This document shows positions 6,984 through 13,772 of a stretch of DNA of 16,021 bases, piece by piece. Each line of letters opens with the position of its first letter. Position 1 is the first letter of the stretch. The translations under genes and the position numbers were made by a program. A model generated the notes under the pieces. It worked only from the letters and a program-made list of their open reading frames with translations. It made no database searches and was not told the DNA's origin. This DNA is from Desulfobulbaceae bacterium (lineage in GTDB: Bacteria > Desulfobacterota > Desulfobulbia > Desulfobulbales > SURF-16), in the NCBI GenBank assembly GCA_024763495.1, contig JANTFJ010000012.1:1-16021 (forward strand), written 5' to 3'.

Positions 6984-7065
6984 CTGTAGGAGCTCAGCCC
7001 CCTGAGCGATAAAACATGACGCAGAGTTCACAGAATGGATCGCCCGGAGAGCAGGGCTCCTGCAG
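6984..7065. repeat. REP doublet (REPIN-like palindrome), copy 2
   Basis: It has the same 27-28-27 layout as 5276-5357, with arms at 6984-7010 and 7039-7065. The left arm keeps GTAG (6986-6989) and a perfect hairpin, but with changed bases: GCTCAG-CCCC-CTGAGC. Both sides of a base pair changed together relative to copy 1, which argues that hairpin pairing is maintained. The right arm is more decayed. The remainder of 6849-7190 holds no gene that I can support. Confidence 0.78.
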
Positions 7066-7190
7066 GAGAACTGGGGTTTTCATGAATTGTGGTCAATGCC
7101 CGCAGCAGTTCTTTACCCGGAAGTTGTCATATAACATAAAACTTTTTCTGAAAAAGGTAAAGTTCTGCGGGTCAATCTCTCTACTTTCTC

Positions 7191-7219
7191 TTGACATCCT
7201 GCCCCTTTTTCGTTAGTTG
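7191..7219 (+). promoter_or_regulatory. Possible promoter for the riboswitch-controlled transcript
   Basis: A perfect TTGACA lies at 7191-7196. The hexamer at the expected 17-bp distance, TAGTTG (7214-7219), is a poor -10 match. The position, just ahead of the aptamer at 7233, is what makes the site plausible. Confidence 0.35.
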
Positions 7220-7232
7220 TCTTTAGTAATTT

Positions 7233-7392
7233 TTCAGGTGCTTTTTTAAGCTTTAAAAGGGAACCCTGTGCAAATCAGGGACGGGCCCGCCGCTGTAAAC
7301 GTGACGAACATCGCCAAAAGCCACTGGCTGCATGGAACAGGCCGGGAAGGCGCGATAAGTAGGATGATCGTAAGTCAGAAGACCTGCCTGAA
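7233..7392 (+). ncRNA. Cobalamin (B12) riboswitch aptamer
   Basis: Closing stem P1 pairs TTCAGG (7233-7238) with CCTGAA (7387-7392). Conserved blocks occur in the right order: AAAAGGGAA (7255-7263), GTGCAAATC (7268-7276), GACGGGCCCGCCGCTGTAA (7280-7298), GCCACTGG (7320-7327), CGGGAAGGC (7343-7351) and the B12 box AGTCAGAAGACCTGCC (7373-7388). Just downstream, ACCCT-CCGGAC-AGGGT (7408-7423) is a hairpin that could be P13, whose loop commonly docks with the aptamer. The element lies ahead of a TonB receptor, the classic target. In this class, bound adenosyl- or methylcobalamin normally turns expression off. Confidence 0.95.
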
Positions 7393-7456
7393 GATATATA
7401 AAATTCTACCCTCCGGACAGGGTTGACTTTGCCGTATCTGGGTATAAAAAGGGCTT

Positions 7457-7498
7457 CCCCGGATCATTTCTTTAATGAATTGGTTCGGGGATTTTTTT
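7457..7498 (+). terminator. Riboswitch intrinsic terminator in the receptor leader
   Basis: CCCCGGATCA (7457-7466) pairs with TGGTTCGGGG (7481-7490) over ten positions, including two G-U pairs. After one mismatch, TTC (7468-7470) pairs with GAA (7477-7479) around a 6-nt loop. A-TTTTTTT follows (7491-7498). It lies between the B12 aptamer and the receptor start, so it is the expected OFF structure of the switch. Confidence 0.85.
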
Positions 7499-7509
7499 GT
7501 CCCGAACCA
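7481..7509 (+). promoter_or_regulatory. Competing (antiterminator) hairpin
   Basis: GGTTCGGG (7482-7489) pairs perfectly with CCCGAACC (7501-7508), extended by T7481-A7509 and a G-U pair 7490-7500. The T-run lies in its loop. It uses the 3' arm of the terminator, so the two structures exclude each other. Confidence 0.65.
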
Positions 7510-7529
7510 CGAAAAAACTTTTCGGGAGA
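7500..7529 (+). promoter_or_regulatory. Hairpin covering the receptor ribosome binding site
   Basis: TCCCGAA (7500-7506) pairs with TTCGGGA (7521-7527), hiding part of the Shine-Dalgarno sequence GGGAG (7524-7528). It reuses the 3' arm of the antiterminator. When that hairpin forms, the ribosome site is free. When the terminator forms but is read through, this hairpin can close. Confidence 0.55.
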
Positions 7530-7534
7530 AAATG

Positions 7535-9517
7535 ATGAGAAAAAAAATTACTGCGGCTCTGCTTGGCGGAACATTGCTGCTGCCTGTGTCATCCATTGCG
7601 GAACAACCGGCAGTCAAGGAGGTGACGATAGAAGAACTAGTGGTTACGGCGGCCAGATCTGCCGAACCTCTGCAGGAGGTAACTTCCAGTATTATGGTTA
7701 TTGACGCAGAGGAGATTGCCGGTTCCGGAAGCCGTGATCTTGGTGAGCTTCTTGCCCGAAAGGGTATAGGCCACATCCAGAGATATCCTGGTGGATTGAC
7801 GTCCATCGGCATTCGCGGTTTTCGTACCGATGCCCTTGGAAATGACTTGAGAGGCCACGTCCTTGTTCTTTTAAATGGTCGGCGCGCCGGCAGCGGCAAC
7901 CTGACTAAATTTGACTGTCGTAACATAGAAAGACTGGAAATAATCCGCGGCCCTGGTGCGGTACAATATGGTTCTGCTGCCATGGGTGGGGTTATAAATA
8001 TAATCACCAGGCAAGGCCGGGAGGAGGCCCCGAAAATAGAAATTTTCGGCACCCTGGGAAGTTTTGGGTATGAAGAAAGCGGGATTTTGCTTTCCGGGGC
8101 AAAATCGGGCTTTGACTTTTCCTCCAGTTTTTCAAGATCAGGCAGTGATGATTATGACACTGGATCAGGCAAGGAATTCAGCAATACCGGCGATGATCAT
8201 AAAGATCATTATTCAGTTAATGCTGGCTTTACATTCATGGAAAATCATCGTTTAGGTCTTATTTTCAGCCGTTATGATGCCGCAGAACTGGGTAATCCAG
8301 GTTATTTAACTGCCAACGATCTTGATAACTATAAAAATTCCAGCAATGATTCCCTTGATTTCAGCTATCAAGGAAAGACAACCGACAATAGTTACACATG
8401 GTTTATCCGTTACTTTGACGGTCAGGACAAGGATAGCTGGCATGACCCTGTCACCAGTAATGCCGGAGGATGGGACGACGGCATACCTTCTTCAACCAAA
8501 AAAGACCAGCAGGGTGGACAGGCCCAGATCAGTTTTGACCGGGATATATACAGGATTACCACCGGCGGGGAGTGGGTTGAATATGACACGGAGACGACAT
8601 GGGATCCTGAAAAAACCGAATATAAAAATTATGCCGGTTTTGTCTTGGCCAAGGCCGGATTTTTAGAACGAAAACTCATTGTTGACGCGGGATTACGCTA
8701 CGACCAATATAAAGTTGAAGTTGTAGAACCGGCGGGCCGGGATGAAAATGATAACAATATTACTCCGAGCATCGGAATAATTTATCAAATATCGGACAAT
8801 ACAAGAATCAGGGCTCATTACGGAGAAGCCTTTGTGATGCCCGGGGCTGACCAGATGGGAGCAGACTATTATTCACCCTGGGGAACTCATTATCTGGGAA
8901 ATCCTGATCTTGATCCGGAAAAAAGTAAAACATGGGAAGCAGGGATAGGCTACGAGGGATCGCAATTTTTTGGTGAAATTTCATATTTTTATTCAGATTT
9001 CGATGACAAAATAGAACCGAAAAGCGTTGGCTTCAGCCAGAGCTGGGAGAATGTCGGCAATGCTGATATTTCAGGGATTGAGGGAGATTTATCCCTTGAT
9101 ATTGCCAGTTTTTTCAATTGGAAATACGTTGTTACTCCCTATATTAATTTTGTCTATCTAGATCGTTACCGGGACAATGAAAACCATGAAGACTTGAAAT
9201 ATATTAATCAATGGAATGCGTCGTATGGAGTAAAAATAGAGGATCTTGATAGTTTTCATGCCCGACTTAATTTTGTCTACACCGGCAAACAGTATATAGA
9301 TGACTGGATAACCGGAGGCTACCCCACTCCGGTAAAAGAAATGGGCGGTTTCACAGTTGCTGACCTTACCATTGGCAGCGAAATCATGAAATTTAATTTT
9401 GGTTCTTTAAGCCTTGAAGGAACAATAACTAACCTTTTCGATAAAAATTATGCCTATGTTAACGGCTATCCAATGCCGGGCCGCAGCTTTTTTATGACCC
9501 TGACCTATAATTATTAA
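7535..9517 (+). CDS. TonB-dependent outer-membrane receptor, likely for cobalamin (BtuB-like)
   Basis: This is an outer-membrane gated beta-barrel of 660 residues that takes up a ligand with energy from TonB-ExbBD. It has a signal peptide (about 1-22, SSIA|EQ) and a TonB box region VTIEELVVTA (30-39). The plug domain (to about residue 165) contains LVLLNGRR and RLEIIRGPGAVQYGSAAMGGVINIIT. The barrel ends with the aromatic LTYNY expected of outer-membrane proteins. I chose the ATG at 7535 because GGGAG (7524-7528) sits six bases before it. The longer frame from 7475 begins inside the riboswitch terminator loop and would place the signal peptide internally. The ligand is inferred from the B12 riboswitch, not from barrel residues. 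No BtuFCD genes follow. A bidirectional terminator comes directly after the stop. Confidence 0.93.
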   Translation: MRKKITAALLGGTLLLPVSSIAEQPAVKEVTIEELVVTAARSAEPLQEVTSSIMVIDAEEIAGSGSRDLGELLARKGIGHIQRYPGGLTSIGIRGFRTDALGNDLRGHVLVLLNGRRAGSGNLTKFDCRNIERLEIIRGPGAVQYGSAAMGGVINIITRQGREEAPKIEIFGTLGSFGYEESGILLSGAKSGFDFSSSFSRSGSDDYDTGSGKEFSNTGDDHKDHYSVNAGFTFMENHRLGLIFSRYDAAELGNPGYLTANDLDNYKNSSNDSLDFSYQGKTTDNSYTWFIRYFDGQDKDSWHDPVTSNAGGWDDGIPSSTKKDQQGGQAQISFDRDIYRITTGGEWVEYDTETTWDPEKTEYKNYAGFVLAKAGFLERKLIVDAGLRYDQYKVEVVEPAGRDENDNNITPSIGIIYQISDNTRIRAHYGEAFVMPGADQMGADYYSPWGTHYLGNPDLDPEKSKTWEAGIGYEGSQFFGEISYFYSDFDDKIEPKSVGFSQSWENVGNADISGIEGDLSLDIASFFNWKYVVTPYINFVYLDRYRDNENHEDLKYINQWNASYGVKIEDLDSFHARLNFVYTGKQYIDDWITGGYPTPVKEMGGFTVADLTIGSEIMKFNFGSLSLEGTITNLFDKNYAYVNGYPMPGRSFFMTLTYNY

Positions 9518-9522
9518 GCCAT

Positions 9523-9560
9523 AAAAAAAGGGCGTCTGCTTTTTTGCAGCGCCCTTTTTT
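9523..9560. terminator. Bidirectional intrinsic terminator between convergent genes
   Basis: GGGCG-T-CTGC (9530-9539) pairs with GCAG-CGCCC (9546-9554) with one bulged T and a T-rich loop. It is flanked by an A-run (9523-9529) and a T-run (9555-9560). It can end both the plus-strand receptor transcript and the minus-strand pilus cluster, whose last stop is at 9567. Confidence 0.92.
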
Positions 9561-9566
9561 ACTTTC

Positions 9567-11324
9567 CTATAAAGAAATCCGGGGATGAATTACCGGCCTT
9601 AATAATATAATCAGTTCTTTTTTTACTGAATCAGTACCATCGACTTTAAAAGCTTTACCGACACCCGGGATATTGCCAAGACCCGGAACTCCGGATTTAT
9701 TATACTGAGTCCTGCTGCTTATCAGTCCACCTATAACTAAAATATCGCCGTTTCTTATACTGACGGTTGTACTCATTTCCCTGACAGCTATTGTCGGTAA
9801 AGCAAGAACAGTCCCGCCAATTGTGGTATCTGACCAGTTGACTACTTCGGAAGTTATGGGAGTTAAATTTAACACAACCTCATTTTCGCCTCTTAAACTT
9901 GCAACAACGGCCAGACCGATTCCGGACATTACCTCATTGGTCTGGGTACTATATGAATGATTACCCCGTTCATCTACAGTTTCATCTATTTTTTCTATAT
10001 ATTGCATTTTAGTCCCGACATTTATCATTGCCGGCTGACCATTGATAACGCTTATTTTCGGGTTAGCCAGGATTTCCGTATCCCCCTGCTCCTGGATCAG
10101 GTCAAGAAATAAAGGAAACTGTTTATTGGCAAGCGTCAAGAATCTATTCGGGGATATTTTACTTACCGTTTCAGCTAAAGTGCTGGACAGCGTATTTGTA
10201 CTTGATGTAGTGTTATCGATTCCGTCTGCTGAAGACCAGGAATCAGAAACAGTGTCATTAGTACTGCCTGATGTACTCGCTATGGATGAATGGGTGCCGC
10301 GGTATCCCGGATTAAGTTTTTGAAAATCCATTTCAAACTGAAATTGACTTTTTGACAGTAATCCGGACCAGTCAATACCAGTAGTATTATTATGCGAAAG
10401 TTCAACTTCGATGAATTTCGCTTCGATAGAAATCTGCCGGTATATATGATTTTGCAAGTTATCAATATATGACGTAACTTTATTAAGTAAAGAATTAGGT
10501 GCCGTAACAGTGATCATGCCGGTTGGTTTGTCTATGGTCACATTACTTTGAACTGTATCAGCACCTGTCTGCTGTGAATCTGCAGCACCATTACCTTGAC
10601 TGCCACTGTTCGTATTCTGCCAGGCGTTAATAATCTGCCCCAGATTTTTTTCAACATTTTTCCAAATATCAAAACAGTCATCCCCGGCTCCAATATTTTT
10701 CAAGCTGAAGGATGCCTCGCCACTTCCGGTATCACTTGACTGGCTGACTCCCACATTTGTTTCAAATGTAGGATTCATGAAGGGCATAGCTATATTGAAA
10801 ATTTTTGTGTTTTTATATTTTATGATAATAGAGCTTCCTTCAATTTCAGCAAAATAATCAACCTGTCGTAAAACATTATTTATCGCGTCATATAAATCAT
10901 CTTCTGCCCTGATATCAATATCTACTAAAACTGATTGATTGGTATCACTGGCCCAGCTGACATTCATGTTATGAAATTTAGCCAGTTTTTTCATAATATC
11001 ACGTAAGGGAACCGGCTCAACTGAAGAAATATCAGCTCCTACCGGAATAGTAAAATCGCTGTCAGCAATATCCAGTTGATCAACTTTTTCCAACAGGAAT
11101 GTCGGATTCTGAAATCGCTGCGGCAGCTCATTGCCCTTTGCCGCTTCAGTTATTTCCTTGTCATGTTCATTGAGCACATCATGAGCATCAGCAGTCTGTT
11201 CTTCTAAAAATTTACCAGTCTGTTGTTTGGAGTCATGTTGAGAGGCGCAGGCCGAAAGCAGACAAACAGATACTGCGATAACAAAAGTTGTAAAAATCAA
11301 GTTTGCTGTTGTTTTCATATTCAT
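9567..11324 (-). CDS. mshL: MshL-type pilus secretin lipoprotein
   Basis: This 585-residue secretin should form the outer-membrane channel for a type IV/MSHA-like pilus. The lipobox LLSAC places the lipidated cysteine at residue 26. A short N-domain (about 97-170) resembles the STN/N0 fold. The secretin core (about 295-580) shows ILANPKISVINGQ (418-430), VGTKMQY, LPTIAVREMSTTV (509-521), GDILVIGGLI and the signature VPGLGNIPGVGKAF (546-559). Residues 340-385 are an unusually Ser/Thr/Asn-rich insert. I chose the ATG at 11324 (another ATG is two codons later). The open frame reaches a TTG at 11402, but that upstream part lies in a MITE and precedes the signal peptide. There is no strong ribosome site. 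It is the last gene of the cluster, 550 bp of repeats after the AMIN/TPR gene. Confidence 0.87.
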   Translation of the reverse strand: MNMKTTANLIFTTFVIAVSVCLLSACASQHDSKQQTGKFLEEQTADAHDVLNEHDKEITEAAKGNELPQRFQNPTFLLEKVDQLDIADSDFTIPVGADISSVEPVPLRDIMKKLAKFHNMNVSWASDTNQSVLVDIDIRAEDDLYDAINNVLRQVDYFAEIEGSSIIIKYKNTKIFNIAMPFMNPTFETNVGVSQSSDTGSGEASFSLKNIGAGDDCFDIWKNVEKNLGQIINAWQNTNSGSQGNGAADSQQTGADTVQSNVTIDKPTGMITVTAPNSLLNKVTSYIDNLQNHIYRQISIEAKFIEVELSHNNTTGIDWSGLLSKSQFQFEMDFQKLNPGYRGTHSSIASTSGSTNDTVSDSWSSADGIDNTTSSTNTLSSTLAETVSKISPNRFLTLANKQFPLFLDLIQEQGDTEILANPKISVINGQPAMINVGTKMQYIEKIDETVDERGNHSYSTQTNEVMSGIGLAVVASLRGENEVVLNLTPITSEVVNWSDTTIGGTVLALPTIAVREMSTTVSIRNGDILVIGGLISSRTQYNKSGVPGLGNIPGVGKAFKVDGTDSVKKELIILLRPVIHPRISL

Positions 11325-11345
11325 AATAGATACCACATGGTTGCT

Positions 11346-11490
11346 TAAGGGCTCACTCAGAAATAAATTCGCGGAGATGAGGGTAAGGTGGACATTTAGC
11401 AAAATGATCTGATTGCATAATTAAAGATCGCTTTTCTAAATGTTCAGATCGCACCTCAGAATGTGAAGTTATTTTTGAGCGAGCCCTAAG
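11346..11490. repeat. MITE-like element, family A, complete copy
   Basis: The ends TAAGGGCTCACTCAGAAATA (from 11346) and the inverted TTATTTTTGAGCGAGCCCTA (from 11469) bound a non-coding 145-bp element. Internally ACATTTAG (11392-11399) is inverted at CTAAATGT (11436-11443). It shares interior blocks with 3641-3791. It lies directly upstream of the secretin start, in the middle of the pilus cluster. Confidence 0.75.
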
Positions 11491-11568
11491 ATTCGTAACG
11501 CTTCAACTCTTTAGTGTCTCACTCCGGAAAAAGTCCTGAACCCATTTCCATTTTATCGTGAAGCCCAA

Positions 11569-11734
11569 CCAGGAGGCTGTCCGAGAATGCCCTTTTCCCT
11601 CAACTCTGTGTTATTTGTCAAAAATAATACTCGCAATATCAACTATATGGCTGTGCTTATTTTTGACAAATGCCTCGGAGTCTGGCGCTTACCTTAATTT
11701 GAGAAAAAATGCCTATTCTCGGACAACCTCCTGG
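11569..11734. repeat. MITE-like element, family B, complete copy
   Basis: The terminal repeats CCAGGAGGCTGTCCGAGAAT (11569-11588) and ATTCTCGGACAACCTCCTGG (11715-11734) are inverted with one mismatch. A second, perfect 15-bp inverted repeat lies inside: ATTTGTCAAAAATAA (11613-11627) and TTATTTTTGACAAAT (11657-11671). No coding sequence is supported. The first 95 bases match the copy that starts at 15927. Confidence 0.82.
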
Positions 11735-11784
11735 CATTTTCATGTACGGGATGGCTGGAAAATAATTTGATCCAGCCATGCTGG
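11735..11784. repeat. Hairpin repeat, copy 2
   Basis: ATGGCTGGA (11751-11759) pairs perfectly with TCCAGCCAT (11771-11779) around an 11-nt loop. It is the inverted relative of 1839-1888 and starts at the base after MITE B. The remaining stretch 11785-11870 shows nothing I can name. Confidence 0.72.
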
Positions 11785-11870
11785 TTTAGTGGGTTAATGA
11801 CTTATTCGACAACTTCCGATCAAAACAACAGGAGATAAGCAAAGATACTGAAAACCACTTCTCCCTTACT

Positions 11871-11882
11871 GTAACTATTCAG
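11871..11882. repeat. GTAACTATTCAG tag overlapping the AMIN/TPR stop codon
   Basis: This is identical to the left end of the element at 14379. On the minus strand it reads CTGAATAGTTAC, and its GAATAG supplies the last Glu codon and the TAG stop (11875-11877) of the AMIN/TPR gene. Confidence 0.7.
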
Positions 11883-13770
11883 CCAATCTTTTTTTAATAT
11901 ATTTTTTTAATGCTTCCGGCAGCTTTTCTCCGGAATTCAAAGCTGCCCGATATTCCTGATCTGCCAGTTCTTTTTTACCGAGTTTATCAAGAACACGAGC
12001 CTTTGAAATCATAACCTGTAAAGAACTCCCATAAATTTCTTTATAATGTTTCAGCAGATCAAGAGCCGCAGCAAAATCATCATTCTGCTCACAAAAAGCC
12101 GAGTAACTTGCCAGGGCCTGCTTACTTGGCCGGGTCACGTTTACCGCTATTTCAAAATATTTTTTGGCCCCCTGAATTTTTTCCATATTAGCCAGAGCCA
12201 CTGCCGCGGTCAAAGCAGCCTTGCTGTTATCTGGTTCTATTACCATAGCCTTTTGGGCAAAAAAGGCGGCTTTGGCGTTTAACCCCAGCCGAACAAGGTA
12301 TATTGATGCCAACCGTTCCGCCAGTACGCTGTTGTCAGGCCAGGAATTTATCGCTTTTTCATATAAAACAGCCGCTTCCTGATAATTGCCGGATTTCTCC
12401 ATTTCCCGGGCCTGGCGAATTATTTTTCTGGCAGCAAGAGAATCTTTGTTAATATCAAGCCGTTTTTTTACCTTCAAGGGATCAGTCTCTACCTCAATAT
12501 CAAGATTCTTAGCCGTATTTTCCGGCCAGGCAAAGCCCTTATCCTTAGGAGAAATTACGATAGTATTAAAACGTTCTTCTTTTTGCAGATCTTTGAGATT
12601 AAGAATAATATCAAGGGCAAAATCCCAGGGTACATTATTTAAGGATAACGTCAGAGATCCATTCACCGCCTCATCAACTACAATATTTTTTTGACTGATA
12701 TCTCCGATTAACCTGAAGACATTATGTAAATCAATTTTATAAAAATCCACACTGATTTTCTGTGCCGTATAGCCGGCAAAGGAAAGATTATTAAAATCAT
12801 CAGTTGCAGGTGATGAAGCAGCCCCCGCCTCTACATCTTTCTTAACAGCAACGGGTTCGATAACGGGATTAATCGTTGCCGGGGTCTCACTTTGAGTTAT
12901 TTCCGCCTGGTTATCATCTTCAATAAGTCCGGTTGCGGCCAGGACAGCATCCTGTTCCGGCACATCTTCTTCCGAATCAGTGATAATAACATCCAGTCCC
13001 TTTTCGTTTGTTTCAATATCATAAAGAAAATTTGATATTTTGGCAGATTCCATGACGATCCTGACAGCAGCATCAGCAGCAGGCATCTCGGTACTGACTC
13101 TTGCCAGAGGGGAATCTTTAACCTCAAGATCAATCTTTTTACTTTCCACATCAGTTAAATCCAGGCATAATCTGGGCATATGCCCCATATCTTTATCCAA
13201 ACCAGTAGTTGTATACTTAACAATAGGCCTGTTACTCCGGATATGAACCCTGGTTTCAAGGGGTAATTTTTCCACTGTAATATCCTGGATAACTATTTTC
13301 TCTTCGAGCTGGTCAGCCTCTACTTTTTTTGCCTGGCTGAATTGAATAACTATATCATTCTGTTCCCTGACGATCTTATAATCATATGACCCGACGTCGT
13401 TCCTTATTAGCTGTAATCGAGCAATTTCAGGAACCTGATCCGTAAGCAAATCTCCTTTTATCCTGCTTATCGGGCCGGTGGTAAAATCAAGCGGTAAGGC
13501 TGATGATTCTAAAAAAACTCCATCAGCAATATCAATAATTATTCTGGACGGATTAAAAAGATCATAAGAAGTAAAAACAGGTGAGGAATTTCCCTTAATA
13601 CGCAAATTCAGGTTATTATTTTCCCATTGAAGATGCTGAATTTGGAAATTTTTGTTTTTTGTTGAACCACTGTCTGTTGCGGCCCAGGCCATCAGCGCCC
13701 ACCCTATGACAAAAATCATGCTCAACGCTGTAGTCTGCAATAATCTGTCGGTTTGAACTTTCAGGGTCAT
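11875..13770 (-). CDS. PilQ-like N-terminal region (two AMIN domains plus secretin N-domain) fused to TPR repeats
   Basis: This 631-residue periplasmic or envelope protein is encoded in a pilus cluster. A hydrophobic signal segment covers about 10-31 (ends MAWAA). AMIN-like domains lie at about 43-146 and 160-265; in PilQ these bind the cell wall. After a low-complexity acidic linker comes a PilQ-type secretin N-domain (339-408: ISVDFYKIDLHNVFRLIGDI, then VPWDFALDIIL at 380-390). In PilQ this leads to the secretin pore. Here it leads to about 180 residues of TPR-like helices (445-625; GNYQEAAVLYEKAINSWPDN) and no pore. It begins two bases after the pilP stop, with GGGGAG in the pilP end as ribosome site. 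The likely job is to link the cell wall, PilP and the separate secretin. It may also replace a PilF/MshN-type TPR pilotin. Confidence 0.83.
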   Translation of the reverse strand: MTLKVQTDRLLQTTALSMIFVIGWALMAWAATDSGSTKNKNFQIQHLQWENNNLNLRIKGNSSPVFTSYDLFNPSRIIIDIADGVFLESSALPLDFTTGPISRIKGDLLTDQVPEIARLQLIRNDVGSYDYKIVREQNDIVIQFSQAKKVEADQLEEKIVIQDITVEKLPLETRVHIRSNRPIVKYTTTGLDKDMGHMPRLCLDLTDVESKKIDLEVKDSPLARVSTEMPAADAAVRIVMESAKISNFLYDIETNEKGLDVIITDSEEDVPEQDAVLAATGLIEDDNQAEITQSETPATINPVIEPVAVKKDVEAGAASSPATDDFNNLSFAGYTAQKISVDFYKIDLHNVFRLIGDISQKNIVVDEAVNGSLTLSLNNVPWDFALDIILNLKDLQKEERFNTIVISPKDKGFAWPENTAKNLDIEVETDPLKVKKRLDINKDSLAARKIIRQAREMEKSGNYQEAAVLYEKAINSWPDNSVLAERLASIYLVRLGLNAKAAFFAQKAMVIEPDNSKAALTAAVALANMEKIQGAKKYFEIAVNVTRPSKQALASYSAFCEQNDDFAAALDLLKHYKEIYGSSLQVMISKARVLDKLGKKELADQEYRAALNSGEKLPEALKKYIKKRLAE

Positions 13771-13772
13771 CT

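Noticed and set aside
5276..7065. CRISPR array from repeated palindromes
   Set aside because: There are only two copies 1.7 kb apart, with near-identical spacers, and no array periodicity or cas genes.
7016..7216. Open frame of 66 codons on the plus strand
   Set aside because: It starts inside the REP doublet spacer and runs through the probable promoter of the riboswitch transcript. There is no ribosome site.
7475..7534. Upstream start of the TonB receptor at 7475
   Set aside because: This ATG lies in the loop of the riboswitch terminator and would add 20 residues ahead of a normal signal peptide. GGGAG at 7524 fits the ATG at 7535.
11325..11402. Extended N-terminus of the secretin from a TTG at 11402
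   Set aside because: The extension is translated MITE sequence and would bury the lipoprotein signal. The ATG at 11324 is the sensible start.
11558..11770. Open frame of 70 codons on the plus strand
   Set aside because: It is MITE B sequence read through from end to end. The nearly identical copy at 15927 carries indels relative to it, so coding is not conserved.
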